Of a DNA stretch of 64,000 nt, positions 47,501 through 56,100 are shown piece by piece. Position numbers and translations under genes: made by a program. The notes below the pieces were generated by a model that had not been told where the DNA came from, searched no databases, and saw only the letters and a list, made by a program, of their open reading frames with translations. The stretch comes from Phoronis australis. Taxonomy: Eukaryota > Phoronida > Phoronidae. The stretch spans positions 437,707 through 501,706 of the forward strand of contig NMRA01000150.1 in the NCBI GenBank assembly GCA_002633005.1, given 5' to 3'. Numbering within the stretch: the first letter of the stretch is position 1; each line of letters begins with the position of its first letter.

Positions 47501-50167
47501 TATGAACATTGTAATTGTAGTTGCTAACGTAATTGCAACACTTCAGGCATTGACCCAAATTGATTGTTCTGATAAATGACCACCTCTGTGTTTAATGTCC
47601 GTACTTGGGTAATATTTACCGCTCACTCGTTTATTTCTGAGTTTCTCTGTTTTGTCATCCTAGGCCTTAATCCGGACGCAAACGCAGAGCAATTTAATGA
47701 AGTTTCAGCCCTTGAAAGGGCCGAAAGTTTCAAGGCAGCAATGCGACTGAAGAGGATGACGTAAGCATCTGACTACCTGCAGTTTAAAGTAAATCATCTC
47801 GGTGAAGTTGCTTGTCCCGTTGTGGTATTGAAAACAAACTATGGAACGCGATAAACAGACCTAATTGCAATATTGAGAGTCATTCTTTGCCACAGAAACG
47901 GAATCCAAACTGCTCATCAGGTAGGGTTTCTTCCTAAGGATTTTTAATTTCTGTCGATATCAAAGCATTTTCTTTTAGTTTCAAATTTCAAGGAAAAAAC
48001 GATCTGTCAATTGCTTGGCACTTCGTCGGCTTTTCTCCCACAAGCCAAAGCACGTCTCTTTATTTGGTATGGCAAGACATAGACCTAGCACATTTCCCTT
48101 AAATGGAAAATGTGACTTATGAACTCAAGCAACTGAATGTGAGTGCATGCACGCATTTATTATAAATGGTAAGGAGAATACAAATTTTGTGAAAATCAGA
48201 ATAATTATCCGCGCGTATGTCAAAAATCTTTAATTTTGTGATTTTCTGGATTTTTCCTCACAAGTTAAAGTGAATTACTCTTTACTAGACGTTTCGTGGT
48301 GGTACTTTCTTCACGAATTGTTTAAAAGGTATTTTCGCGTTCCATGCCTCTTTAAAATCAAACATGAAAGCCAACAGAAACTTCAAATGTGAGGTTGAAC
48401 CTAGCTGAGAATAAGAGTGGAATATGCAGGCCCTACATTGCAGGGATGGGTGGGTCCTACGCTACAGCAATGAGTGTAACCTACATTACAGCTGTCGTCG
48501 ATCTTTGTTCAATAACAGTAGAATGGGTGGGCCGTACGCTACAGCCAACGTCGATCTTTGAGCGCGACCTCAGGACAACTGAACGTCGGCGCTTGTATAA
48601 CTTACTCGGTATCTATTAGAGGCTATATGGTGCAAGCTGCGGTACCAAACCATGGCGCTTTACAGGAATTATTTAAATATGCTATGTACTCTATTGAAGG
48701 CCATGGACTTATATTCAAATAACATGACGCCGCGGGCGTTTATCCAAACAACACACCGTACCATATTTTTTCTGCTAATCACAATAACCACTATAAATAC
48801 TGCTGAAACACGGAATAATATCAACAACAACAACAAAAAACAACAACAACAAACAACAATAATAATAATAAACTTCATTAAGAAACATGCTTTAGCCACA
48901 GGCTAATATACAGGATGGTCCTCTCACAGCAATAAATTAAATTAAATAAATTAAACAAGAAATCCAGTTACGTTAAATAAAATGAATATTTTACAAATTG
49001 AATTTACAAATTGAATTAAAGATAAATTAAAATCTTTATATGGTATGTACAATGAATTTTATAGAGAACAAGTGACTGGAAACGAACGGAGGGACAGCTA
49101 TGATGACCACATCCACAGGTAACTGATGAATTTGTGTCTGACGTCATCATAACCATCAGTCTCCTTTAGGCTATTTGTTAAATCGTTCCATTGTCAAATA
49201 GCTTGAATAAAATTCGAAGTTCTGTGTCTGGGGACAACAAAATTGTTTAAGGAAGAAAATCTGGTCCGGATTTGGTGTCTGTTTCGAACGAGTAATACGT
49301 TACGAGAAAAATAAGTTGGTACATTATTGTGAAAACTCTTACGCACCACACACAGAGTGACGCCTATATGTATAGAATATATATCAAAAGGCAGCCATCT
49401 CAGTCTCTTAAACATATAAGTTGATATAGTGTCAAAAGGCACACCGAGAATAAATCTGGCCGCCTGCTTCTGAGGAGGATGGATAAAGCCACGGACATGT
49501 CATGTCATGTAAATCCTTGCTTCAACCAGTCTATGAACAGGTTGAATAAATGAAACCGAACAGCCCCGCCGTTTTGTGATTTAAGATATCACGTGAGGCC
49601 CAACGACACCTGTGGAAGAAAAGTGTTTGTATTTGTCTGGCAATTTTATTTTAGTCACTAATTTTGTTTGTGGTCGTCTCAGTTGAAAACTGTTGGAATT
49701 TTCACACGTTTTATCGGTAAGGTTAATTAAATGGTTTAGTCAATAAAACATTTCATTAATTACCTTCGAAACAATATACGATATTCAGGACTGATTCAAT
49801 CAATGATGTACAACTTATGTTCATCCTCCGTAAATACGAGAACATTTAAATCAATTTTGCCTCTTCAAATCAAGCCGCGTGAAAATATTTCGCACGGGCA
49901 AGATTACGCGGAACTTCAGTAGAAAGAAAATTGTATAACACGTTTTCTTAAAAACATGCTCTATTTCCATAGGATAAAATCCTAAAGACAAGTGTGATCA
50001 AATTGCCTGGAATCACCTTCAGAGAGCATGACTACAAATTATTAAAAGTTCATGTCTCAATTTCTTGGCAATTATAAGAGCAAAAACGTTAAACAGACTA
50101 CTTTAGCTTAGAAATGTATTAAATGTTAACTTACCGAAGCAAACACAAATAGGAAAAACTTGGTCAT
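26431..50167 (-). CDS. Secreted EGF-MAM protein, nephronectin/EGFL6-like
   Basis: Eleven exons join in phase to about 538 residues. Residues 1-18 are a signal peptide ([18 protein letters not shown]) with a likely cut before EEQ. Residues 19-233 are unrecognised, predicted beta-rich and with few cysteines. Residues 234-396 form four EGF domains, each with six cysteines, a D-V/M-N/D-E-C calcium-binding start, and the Asn-containing hydroxylation pattern (such as [10 protein letters not shown]). Residues 397-538 form a MAM domain: [11 protein letters not shown] at its start, YCFKFRIFM and LSVYVMS in the middle, VHLDDLVF and GAC at the end. There is no membrane anchor. EGF repeats followed by a C-terminal MAM match nephronectin and EGFL6, matrix ligands of integrins. 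There is no RGD linker, and the N-terminal region is extra. The exon-3 acceptor is the weakest junction. Confidence 0.8.
26789..26999 (+). repeat. Minisatellite, ~30 bp x 7
   Basis: Units are CACTGGGCTCCTGATCCAAT plus ACCCAACACGA. It lies in the last intron of the EGF-MAM gene. The overlapping minus-strand frames with VLDQEPSV repeats are artefacts. Confidence 0.8.
26996..28381. repeat. Direct duplication joined by an N
   Basis: 26996-27688 and 27690-28381 are near-identical, both beginning CAATAACTT and ending CTCTACAGTAATG. A single N stands at 27689. Confidence 0.85.
27150..28790 (-). pseudogene. Decayed hAT-like (ZMYM/DUF4371-type) transposase
   Basis: Minus-strand pieces in order: [20 protein letters not shown] near 28630-28760, [20 protein letters not shown] near 28310-28440, [20 protein letters not shown] near 28200-28290, and a degraded [10 protein letters not shown]-stop-NWLAHL near 27950-28010. 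The layout recalls DUF4371/ZMYM-type hAT proteins, ending in an LRS..L..L block like the hAT dimerisation region. Stops break every part. The 3' half is present twice because of the local duplication. It lies in the last intron of the EGF-MAM gene on the same strand. The assignment rests on motif memory only. Confidence 0.4.
29847..30083 (-). CDS. EGF-MAM gene exon 10: MAM core
   Basis: The acceptor is GATTTCCAG. The exon reads [37 protein letters not shown] and [13 protein letters not shown]. The donor is GTATGT; both ends are phase 0. Confidence 0.88.
31014..31160 (+). repeat. 70-bp tandem pair with hairpin ends
   Basis: Two copies start ATGGGCGG-GCACCA and end CGCC/GCAT. In each the ends are inverted copies of each other, around a block GGGGGCTTTAGCCCCCCA or similar. 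Confidence 0.6.
31780..32040 (+). repeat. Diverged tandem repeat, ~55 bp x 4-5
   Basis: Units contain CTGAACATAACATAAGGG and AGTGACAGTGTTTACT with variation. Confidence 0.6.
33856..34024 (-). repeat. Dispersed repeat family B, copy 3
   Basis: It matches 24915-25035 (same orientation) and 24185-24345 (inverse): GTGGTGTTTCGGTCC, GAGGTTCGTGTTTTAGGG and CTGTTTTACACCAGCG. Confidence 0.6.
35651..35742 (-). CDS. EGF-MAM gene exon 9: MAM start
   Basis: It reads [20 protein letters not shown], then FGWELEH. This is the CDFE...CGW opening of MAM domains. The acceptor is TTGTTAAG and the donor GTGAGT, phase 0. Confidence 0.85.
36153..36272 (-). CDS. EGF-MAM gene exon 8: EGF domain 4
   Basis: A 120-base phase-1 exon, [11 protein letters not shown] to NGLNCY. 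The acceptor is TTTTTCCAG and the donor GTGAGT. Confidence 0.9.
36994..37116 (-). CDS. EGF-MAM gene exon 7: EGF domain 3
   Basis: A 123-base phase-1 exon, [12 protein letters not shown] to RECIG, with six cysteines. The donor is GTGAGC. Confidence 0.9.
37577..37699 (-). CDS. EGF-MAM gene exon 6: EGF domain 2
   Basis: A 123-base phase-1 exon, [18 protein letters not shown] to GVCQG. It has six cysteines and the [10 protein letters not shown] pattern. Confidence 0.9.
38414..38460 (+). repeat. (CA)n microsatellite
   Basis: Alternating CA/CG dinucleotides in an intron of the EGF-MAM gene. Confidence 0.85.
38810..38878 (+). repeat. Short GACGGC/AATGAC tandem repeat
   Basis: About five units of roughly 12 bp (AATGACGGCGAT-like), 28 bases from the donor of EGF exon 5. 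Confidence 0.7.
38906..39028 (-). CDS. EGF-MAM gene exon 5: EGF domain 1
   Basis: A 123-base symmetric phase-1 exon encoding one whole calcium-binding EGF domain, [12 protein letters not shown] to IVCDG, with all six cysteines. Confidence 0.9.
39345..39740 (+). repeat. Dispersed repeat family C, copy 1
   Basis: It shares ACACAGCGCCACCTATAC, TTGATTTTGTT-ACTTCGAC and GCAACTATTCAAGT with 45015-45370. It contains a partial CTCF-like motif in reverse (GTATAGGTGGCGCTG). Confidence 0.7.
40560..40745 (-). repeat. Fragment related to the long form of the TTAA MITE
   Basis: On the minus strand TTTGTCGGGTAAAATGGC, CAAGAATACTGCGTTCTGAT and TGGCCAGTTAAGCCA match the extra block inside MITE copy 3 at 57363-57450. 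Confidence 0.5.
42167..42308. repeat. Foldback element with nested repeats
   Basis: The left end CGTTCAGTAGACGCTAGGAC pairs with the complement of the right end CTAGGTCCTAGCGTTACTG. The left arm carries CGCTAGGACCTA twice. Confidence 0.7.
42793..43046 (-). CDS. EGF-MAM gene exon 4
   Basis: The acceptor is CATATTTTACAG. The exon reads [20 protein letters not shown], then [20 protein letters not shown], ending in phase 1 at GTAAGG. That is the phase needed for the EGF exons that follow. Confidence 0.75.
43693..43923 (-). CDS. EGF-MAM gene exon 3 (start uncertain)
   Basis: It reads [14 protein letters not shown], then [17 protein letters not shown] and [14 protein letters not shown]. The phase-compatible acceptors are weak: CAACGAG at 43924, or AATTTAAG about 30 bases further in. 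A TAA just upstream of the frame rules out an earlier start. The donor is GTAGGC at 43692, or GTGTTG six bases earlier, in the same phase. An undetected exon between exons 2 and 3 is possible. Confidence 0.55.
44450..44990 (+). repeat. Dispersed repeat family D, copy 1
   Basis: About 530 bases align to 47840-48365: shared blocks TTGCAATATTGAGAGT, AAAGCATTTTCTTTTAGTTT, GCAAGACATAGAC and CGCGTTCCATGCCT. Confidence 0.75.
45015..45370 (+). repeat. Dispersed repeat family C, copy 2
   Basis: It directly follows family D copy 1 and matches 39345-39740. Confidence 0.7.
46886..47067 (-). CDS. EGF-MAM gene exon 2
   Basis: The acceptor is TGTTTCCAG. The exon reads [17 protein letters not shown], then VNTL-type text ([16 protein letters not shown]), ending in phase 2 at donor GTACGA. 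Confidence 0.75.
47264..47335 (+). other. Orphan exon-like sequence on the opposite strand
   Basis: After acceptor GTCCTGCAG a plus-strand frame reads [20 protein letters not shown] before entering the 25-bp minisatellite. The composition looks coding, but no family is recognised and no donor fits the next candidate. Confidence 0.2.
47320..47515 (+). repeat. Minisatellite, 25 bp x 8
   Basis: Units are GGATGTATGAACATTGTAAT plus GGAGT. Because 25 is not a multiple of three, all three minus-strand frames stay open with the same text shifted. These are not genes. Confidence 0.9.
47664..47760 (+). other. Orphan exon-like sequence on the opposite strand
   Basis: Acceptor TTTTGTCATCCTAG and donor GTAAGC bound a 97-base open stretch reading [20 protein letters not shown], then [11 protein letters not shown]. 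Both splice signals are strong and the text looks like an amphipathic helix. No partner exons or family are recognised. It lies inside intron 1 of the EGF-MAM gene on the other strand. Confidence 0.3.
47840..48365 (+). repeat. Dispersed repeat family D, copy 2
   Basis: It matches 44450-44990 along its whole length with moderate divergence. Confidence 0.75.
48822..48880 (+). repeat. CAA/AAT simple repeats
   Basis: A low-complexity run of CAACAA and AATAAT triplets in intron 1 of the EGF-MAM gene. Confidence 0.8.
50135..50167 (-). CDS. EGF-MAM gene exon 1 (signal peptide)
   Basis: It encodes [11 protein letters not shown] and ends in phase 0 at donor GTAAGT. The start was chosen because it supplies the hydrophobic core completed by exon 2. 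Confidence 0.75.
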
Positions 50168-52714
50168 TTTTGTCTGTTAGATGTTTCCTTCGGATTGTGT
50201 CTTTTCTAGCTTGTTACCGATCTTGCTTTGTCCACTTTCAAATCATTAGCGTGGGTTTTACTTACAATGCAATTCAGACGATTGGGATCTGACATTACAT
50301 ATATGCGTCACCTGCTTATGAATAATGGGCGCTTAGGGGTGTTTTCTCTGTCATTATTAGTATTTCATCGTTATTATCTCATTCCACAGTCAGAAGGTTA
50401 TTACTAACGTACCCATTTGAGGAAAATATGAACTTCAAGATTTTCTTTCATTTTTCCACGCAATGAAGAAAATGCGTTATTTTTTTCATATATTCGTAGT
50501 AGGAATGTGTATTGCGATTACTCAAAATACTTCATCACTTTGAATGACTTAAGTATATAGTGTGTCGACATATATAGCGCGCTATTCTATGTTGATGGTC
50601 GTGACCATGGATACAGTGTCTATATAGAGTCTATATAGAGTGTATATAGAGTCTCTATATGGTCACAACTATCAGTGTAACAAGAATAGAAACTAGAGCC
50701 TGTAATTCGACTAACCAAGAAGCGAGACGAACGCTTTATAGAATATCTTTTTCTATTTTGATTTGATATGTCTTACACCTTGAATCTTGTAATGGACCAA
50801 GGCCAATCAATGAACGTATATTGTATTTAATGAAATACCTTTAGGCATTCATTAGCGTTAACAGAATTATTAAAGTTTGACAATAATAAGTAGCGTTCTA
50901 AGACTCATGTTCATACTGAAGTCGTTCAGCATTTAATTCCAAAATTCAATGCGCCAACGCCAAGGATATTTGTCGAGTTTGATATATGTAACCCCCTCTT
51001 GTTGCAACAACAAACTGCACATGGTTTCTAGAAAGTTCTAATGTTTCAAGTTACGTTTAGCAACCGTAAGAGACGAAACGTGGTGTAATTACAAAATTTC
51101 ATCATCTGTAATAGAATGGCTGCAGGACACTGAGGGTATTGAACTGGAACCTCGTTGTACAACACTTCAGGGCGGCAGGTGGCGCCGGTGGATTATTAAT
51201 AAAGATGCGTTAGCCAGATTTATTTGAAAGATTTATGTAATATTTTTGATGCTGGCCGATGATCACGAATTGTTGTGTCGCCTCTCCGAGTTCCTCCCCC
51301 CTCCGGAGAGGGTTCCGCATGTACACCCCTCAGGCTGTACACAAGTCCGTGCCCTGACTGTTGCATACTTCTGTATGACTAACTATAAATTGCTTCACAC
51401 TAGTTCAAAGGCTTAGTTTTGATCCCTTATATTTACCGTCTGTATTAATGAACTTATACGCACCGACATTGTGTTCCCCTCGTATTCGTCACTGTCTTAA
51501 TCTTATTTTCTTAACTTAGAATATACAATACTTGTAAAATCTTGCACCTCCATTTTGGTTGATATGAATTCTTTTCAGACTGGTCATGGTTCACATGTAT
51601 CAGTCTTATCATCGTTTACAGCATTATTCTTAAGAAATCGTTTTTGGTCAGTGATGGGAATTCGTATAAATTACTACAACTGGTGAAAAAAATAGATCTT
51701 ACATTACAACAATCGTTGATATTAATTTTTATCAACATCTTATATCGTATCAATACCAATCTTTATCAATATCATATAGGCCTACCATATCATACAGTAT
51801 CAATTTTTATCAACATCATCATGCCAATTTTACAATATGACTCTTATCAACGTCTTATATCATGCCATACCATTCGTAGAAATAGTCAAAATTAATCTAT
51901 TTTAAGAATCATGTATGATAAATTTTATCAACCAAAATTGCTTGTATAGCCTACACCTGTCGTACACGCGCAGATATAATGCCTGTGTACACCTGTCGTA
52001 CACGCGCAGATATAGTGCCTGTGTACACCTGTCGTACACGCGCAGATATAGTGCCTGTGTACACCTGTCGTACACGCGCAGATATACCAGTAGTGCCTGT
52101 TATAGGCCTACACTGACTTCATGTGCAGATACAGTGCCTGTGCACAGATGTCGCGGTGCACGCGCAAGTATAGCGCCTGTATACGCCTGTCGTGCTTACG
52201 CAGATATAGCGCCCTTTCTTGGTCAGCTATAAAACATATGCTGAAAAATGTGGACCTCGCCAAAGTAGGGGCATCGGTCGGTTTGTGAACTACCAAAAAT
52301 TTGTAACATCTTGTATGCATAAATTCTATTGTGGATGAAAAAAATATTTTAACATTGTCAAATGAGGGTTATGGCCAGGGTGGCTATATATTTATTTAAT
52401 TTCGTCGTCTCTTTTGTAATTGATTAAAAAAGTAATTATCTGATTTAATACTATATAATTATGTAGTACGACATCGCCAAAAACCTATCCCCCGACTTTG
52501 ATATCGGCGAGACCACAGCGCACTCTATTGAATCAACGAGTACTTACCGCGACAGAACGACATCTATTGATCAAGGTGAAGGTCACTTCCATGTAGAGTG
52601 TTGTGTAACGAGTTACACCGTTGTAAAGTTATTTTCTCCGTTCCTCCTTCACATATATACTGGACCTCAATGAACCTTTAGTTGTTTGTGTGTTAAACCT
52701 TAAGTCCAAGGAGT
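50168..52714. other. Divergent intergenic region between EGF-MAM and UQCC1
   Basis: It should contain both promoters. A TATA-like TATATG on the minus strand lies near 50297-50303, about 130 bases above the EGF-MAM start. Short TATATAGAGTCTA palindromic repeats lie at 50615-50660. No coding exon is seen. Confidence 0.45.
51950..52225 (+). repeat. Minisatellite, ~36 bp x 4 plus diverged units
   Basis: Units are CACCTGTCGTACACGCGCAG plus ATATAGTGCCTGTGTA. Four are clean, followed by more diverged copies. It lies about 490 bases upstream of the UQCC1 start. Confidence 0.8.
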
Positions 52715-53176
52715 ATGTTGAAGTCGGCAATGCCACTGTATGCCCGCTGTTTGGGTCACCTGAGGGTAGAAAACTGCTGTCGATCACTCGCCTCGGTCAC
52801 AGCACCTGCGATGAGACTAGTCTTACGTGAAGACGAAGCGTCTGTATCCTGTAATTTACCGAACATTGCGTATCATAATTTCTGTATCTCGAATAGAGTG
52901 GATAAGCGTTTCCAGCACAGTGCTGCTGTCAAAGGTGGCAACCGAAAGCAAGGCTTTCTGTCGCGCTTGCTGGAGTCTACGGGTTTCAAGGCAGAGCGGA
53001 TGCGGTATCAAAAATCAGTTCTAAAAGTTGCTGGCTGTAATCTGTATGTGTGTTTAACAACATTTGTGAACTATGACGAGTTTATGAAAGAATTTGGTTT
53101 GCCCGACACTCTTAATTCCTGGTTTAGAGTTAATGAGCTTCATATGTGGCTGACATCAGTTCGACTCATGCAAGAG
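52715..53176 (+). CDS. UQCC1: UQCC1 exon 1
   Basis: 154 codons ending SVRLMQE, phase 0, donor GTACGT. It contains the targeting region and the first half of the CBP3 core. Confidence 0.93.
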
Positions 53177-56100
53177 GTACGTTACTTTAAGGCAACTTGT
53201 AAGGGGGCTGTTTTTGGGTTCCTGATAAAACATGTGAGGCTGTTTGGCACTAGTCGGATATAATAGAGCCTTACTTATGCAAAATAAATCATTAAATGTA
53301 CTCCACAACTCCACATGAATGATTTTGGTACCGTTGCTATTCCTCAGACATGTGGCTATCTGCCAATATCCATTTCATGACCCTCAATTACTCTGGTTGA
53401 AAACTATGGTATTGCGAAGTTGGTCCACTTCAGCCATGCAGATTATCAATTCGGCAGCCATTTCAGGGAACTTACTATACCTACCGCCATCTATTGGTGA
53501 TCTGCTACAACACGTGCTGTTCCTTTTTCACCAGTCTTGAGTGGGTCACTTTGGTGGGCCTCTGTGACTTTAATGTAGTGGACCGATCAAGATGAAACTT
53601 GGGGTCTGACCATTTGGAGGATTGGCCTTTCAAAAAACAGAAAATAAAATTGAAGACAAGAAGTTTTTTGACTGAAAAAAATTTTGTCTCCAATTCTTCT
53701 ACCTTAATGTAGTGGACCGATCAAGATGAAACTTGGGGTCTGACCATTTGGAGGATTGGCCTTTCAAAAAACAGAAAATAAAATTGAAGACAAGAAGTTT
53801 TTTGACTGAAAAAAATTTTGTCTCCAATTCTTTTAATTTCAGAGTGACATAGAATGTTGAGAAACTAAAGCCCACCAAGTTTGAGTTCGATCGGATCATT
53901 AATAAGGTCACACAGTTTGATCAAATTTGAAAAGCGTCATTTTTAGACCTTGTAGCCGTGTCTGGATACAGGGATGAGTTGAAATTATTACTGGAGAAGC
54001 CATTTGTATAACACACTTTATTCGGTGCAGCATTGGCAAACGATAGAGTTACAGGTGAGGCAAAAAAGTGTCTGAACAAGCGTTAAAGGGTGAAACCGAA
54101 CAAGCGGTTATCTGCAATAAAGAAAAACACACAGTCTGAGTACTCAGCAAGTACTATATATATCAGAACGTTAAAAAGACTAGCAACAAAGACTATATTA
54201 CAGGCCTAACAAATACTACCTCGCTAACAATACACAATTAACTGGAACCCGTACTATCTATTCTACAACTGGGATCCATTACCATGCACAAACAACTACC
54301 TAACTGCGACCCATAACTATTTATCCTATGTACCGGGTACCGCTCAACATATACGCCAAACAAGCAGCTGAATGAAATTATACATTAAACAACAACTATA
54401 CACGCTCTGAACTTAGCTAGTAGATACACATGAGTACAACATGCTATGCCATAATACTCAGTACTTACAACAGTTTGGCCGACAGTCTGTGTTTAAGCTA
54501 AAAGTTCCAGCATCCGAGGAAAACACAAGATTCGCGTTACAGATCTTGTCAACGAATGCCGCTATACACGAGAAACGCTAGTCACCAAAACCCGCGTAAC
54601 ATACAGAGGCTAATACCTAATAATAGCCGACCGGTCAAGCTCATTAGACTATGCAAATGCTGTTGTAACCACTGGAATGAACCGGCTTACTAAAAGAAAC
54701 CAAATCACAGCGGCGAAAGATGTACTGCTACCTCGAAAGAAAATAAACAGCGTGATGAGTAAATGAAACACAATGACAGTAATGACTTTTTAGCACCAGA
54801 AAAGATTTTACCCCAATTTTAAAACTTATTTCATTGTTGGATAGCCCTTTACTCACTGACTCCAAAAACCTAGGTTGACACTTCTGGTGAGCCCTAATAA
54901 GTTCACATCGAGGGATCGAAGTTAGAAAATTGGGAGAGTCTGTGACTTTGACCTTAAATCTTGATCCTGAAAGAGAGAGTAACCTACTAATAATACACGT
55001 TTGGATACTTGTATTTTAACCATGCTTCAAAAATGTCTCGGTTCGGTAGTCTTCAGGTCACTGGTCATGAACATGCGAGTTCGCAAACTATGGCTCATTT
55101 TGACACAACTTTTCTGATATTTTGAAGGGGGTGGGTCAATTTTGGGCACTCCTGGGCCCTTACTAAGGCCGGGAAAAGTACAATAATTACATTTCTGGAG
55201 AGGAGAGACAGGGGGCTATCAGATGCACAAATAATTTTTGAAATCGAAAACAAAATAATTTTGGACCCCAAGAAGGACCCTTGGGTGGGTCACTTTGACC
55301 TTAGATAGAGGACCGATCAAGCTGAAACTTGGGGGCTGACCGTTTGGAAGATTGACCTTTCAATTAAAAACAGAAACTTTAAAATTGAAGACAAAATGTT
55401 TTTCAACCGAAAAAACCCTAAGCCAAGGGTTTTTTGAGGACCAAAAATTTTTTTGTCTCCAATTTCAAAAATTCTTTAGATCGACGTGGAGTGCTGAGAA
55501 ACTAAACCCCACCAACTTTGAGTTCAATCGGATCACTAATAAGGTCACATGGCAAGATCAAAGTCAAAAAACGTCATTTTTAGACTTTTTCGCGCCTTAA
55601 AAATTTTTGACTGATTTCAAAACTTCTTTTTTTGTTGGATAGCCCTTTACTTACTGACTCCAAAAACATAAGTCACCACTTATGGTGAACCCTAATGAAG
55701 TCTCAACCAGGGATCAAATTTGGAAAATTGGGGGAGTCAGCACATAGAAAATTTTGAGAATTAGGCGCAATCTACGCATCAACTTGGTCAGAAATGTAAT
55801 GTTTTATTTCTTGATCAATTAAGAAGTCTGGTTGTAAGCGAAAGTTAATACAATCCAGCATTTATTAAAAGGTTTAGAAGTAGTTTTGAAAAATCTGTAA
55901 TCTGTGAGATGCTCGTACCTCGAATCTATAACGATCACTGCCATTGGCGTACTCACAAATTAAATGGCAACTGAGGTTTGTGTTACATACAGGGCAGGGA
56001 GGCAAACGCAGAATAACTGCAATGACTTTCGACATGGAGAGGAAGTTTTTTGCCTGAGAGTCTCACAGCTTGACAAGTTTAGATTATAGTATACATATCC

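Noticed and set aside
47197-47558. Frames repeating [17 protein letters not shown] on the minus strand
   Set aside because: The 25-bp repeat keeps all frames open; not a protein.
48652-48906. Plus- and minus-strand frames ending in Asn/Gln or Ile/Val runs
   Set aside because: Caused by CAA/AAT simple repeats.
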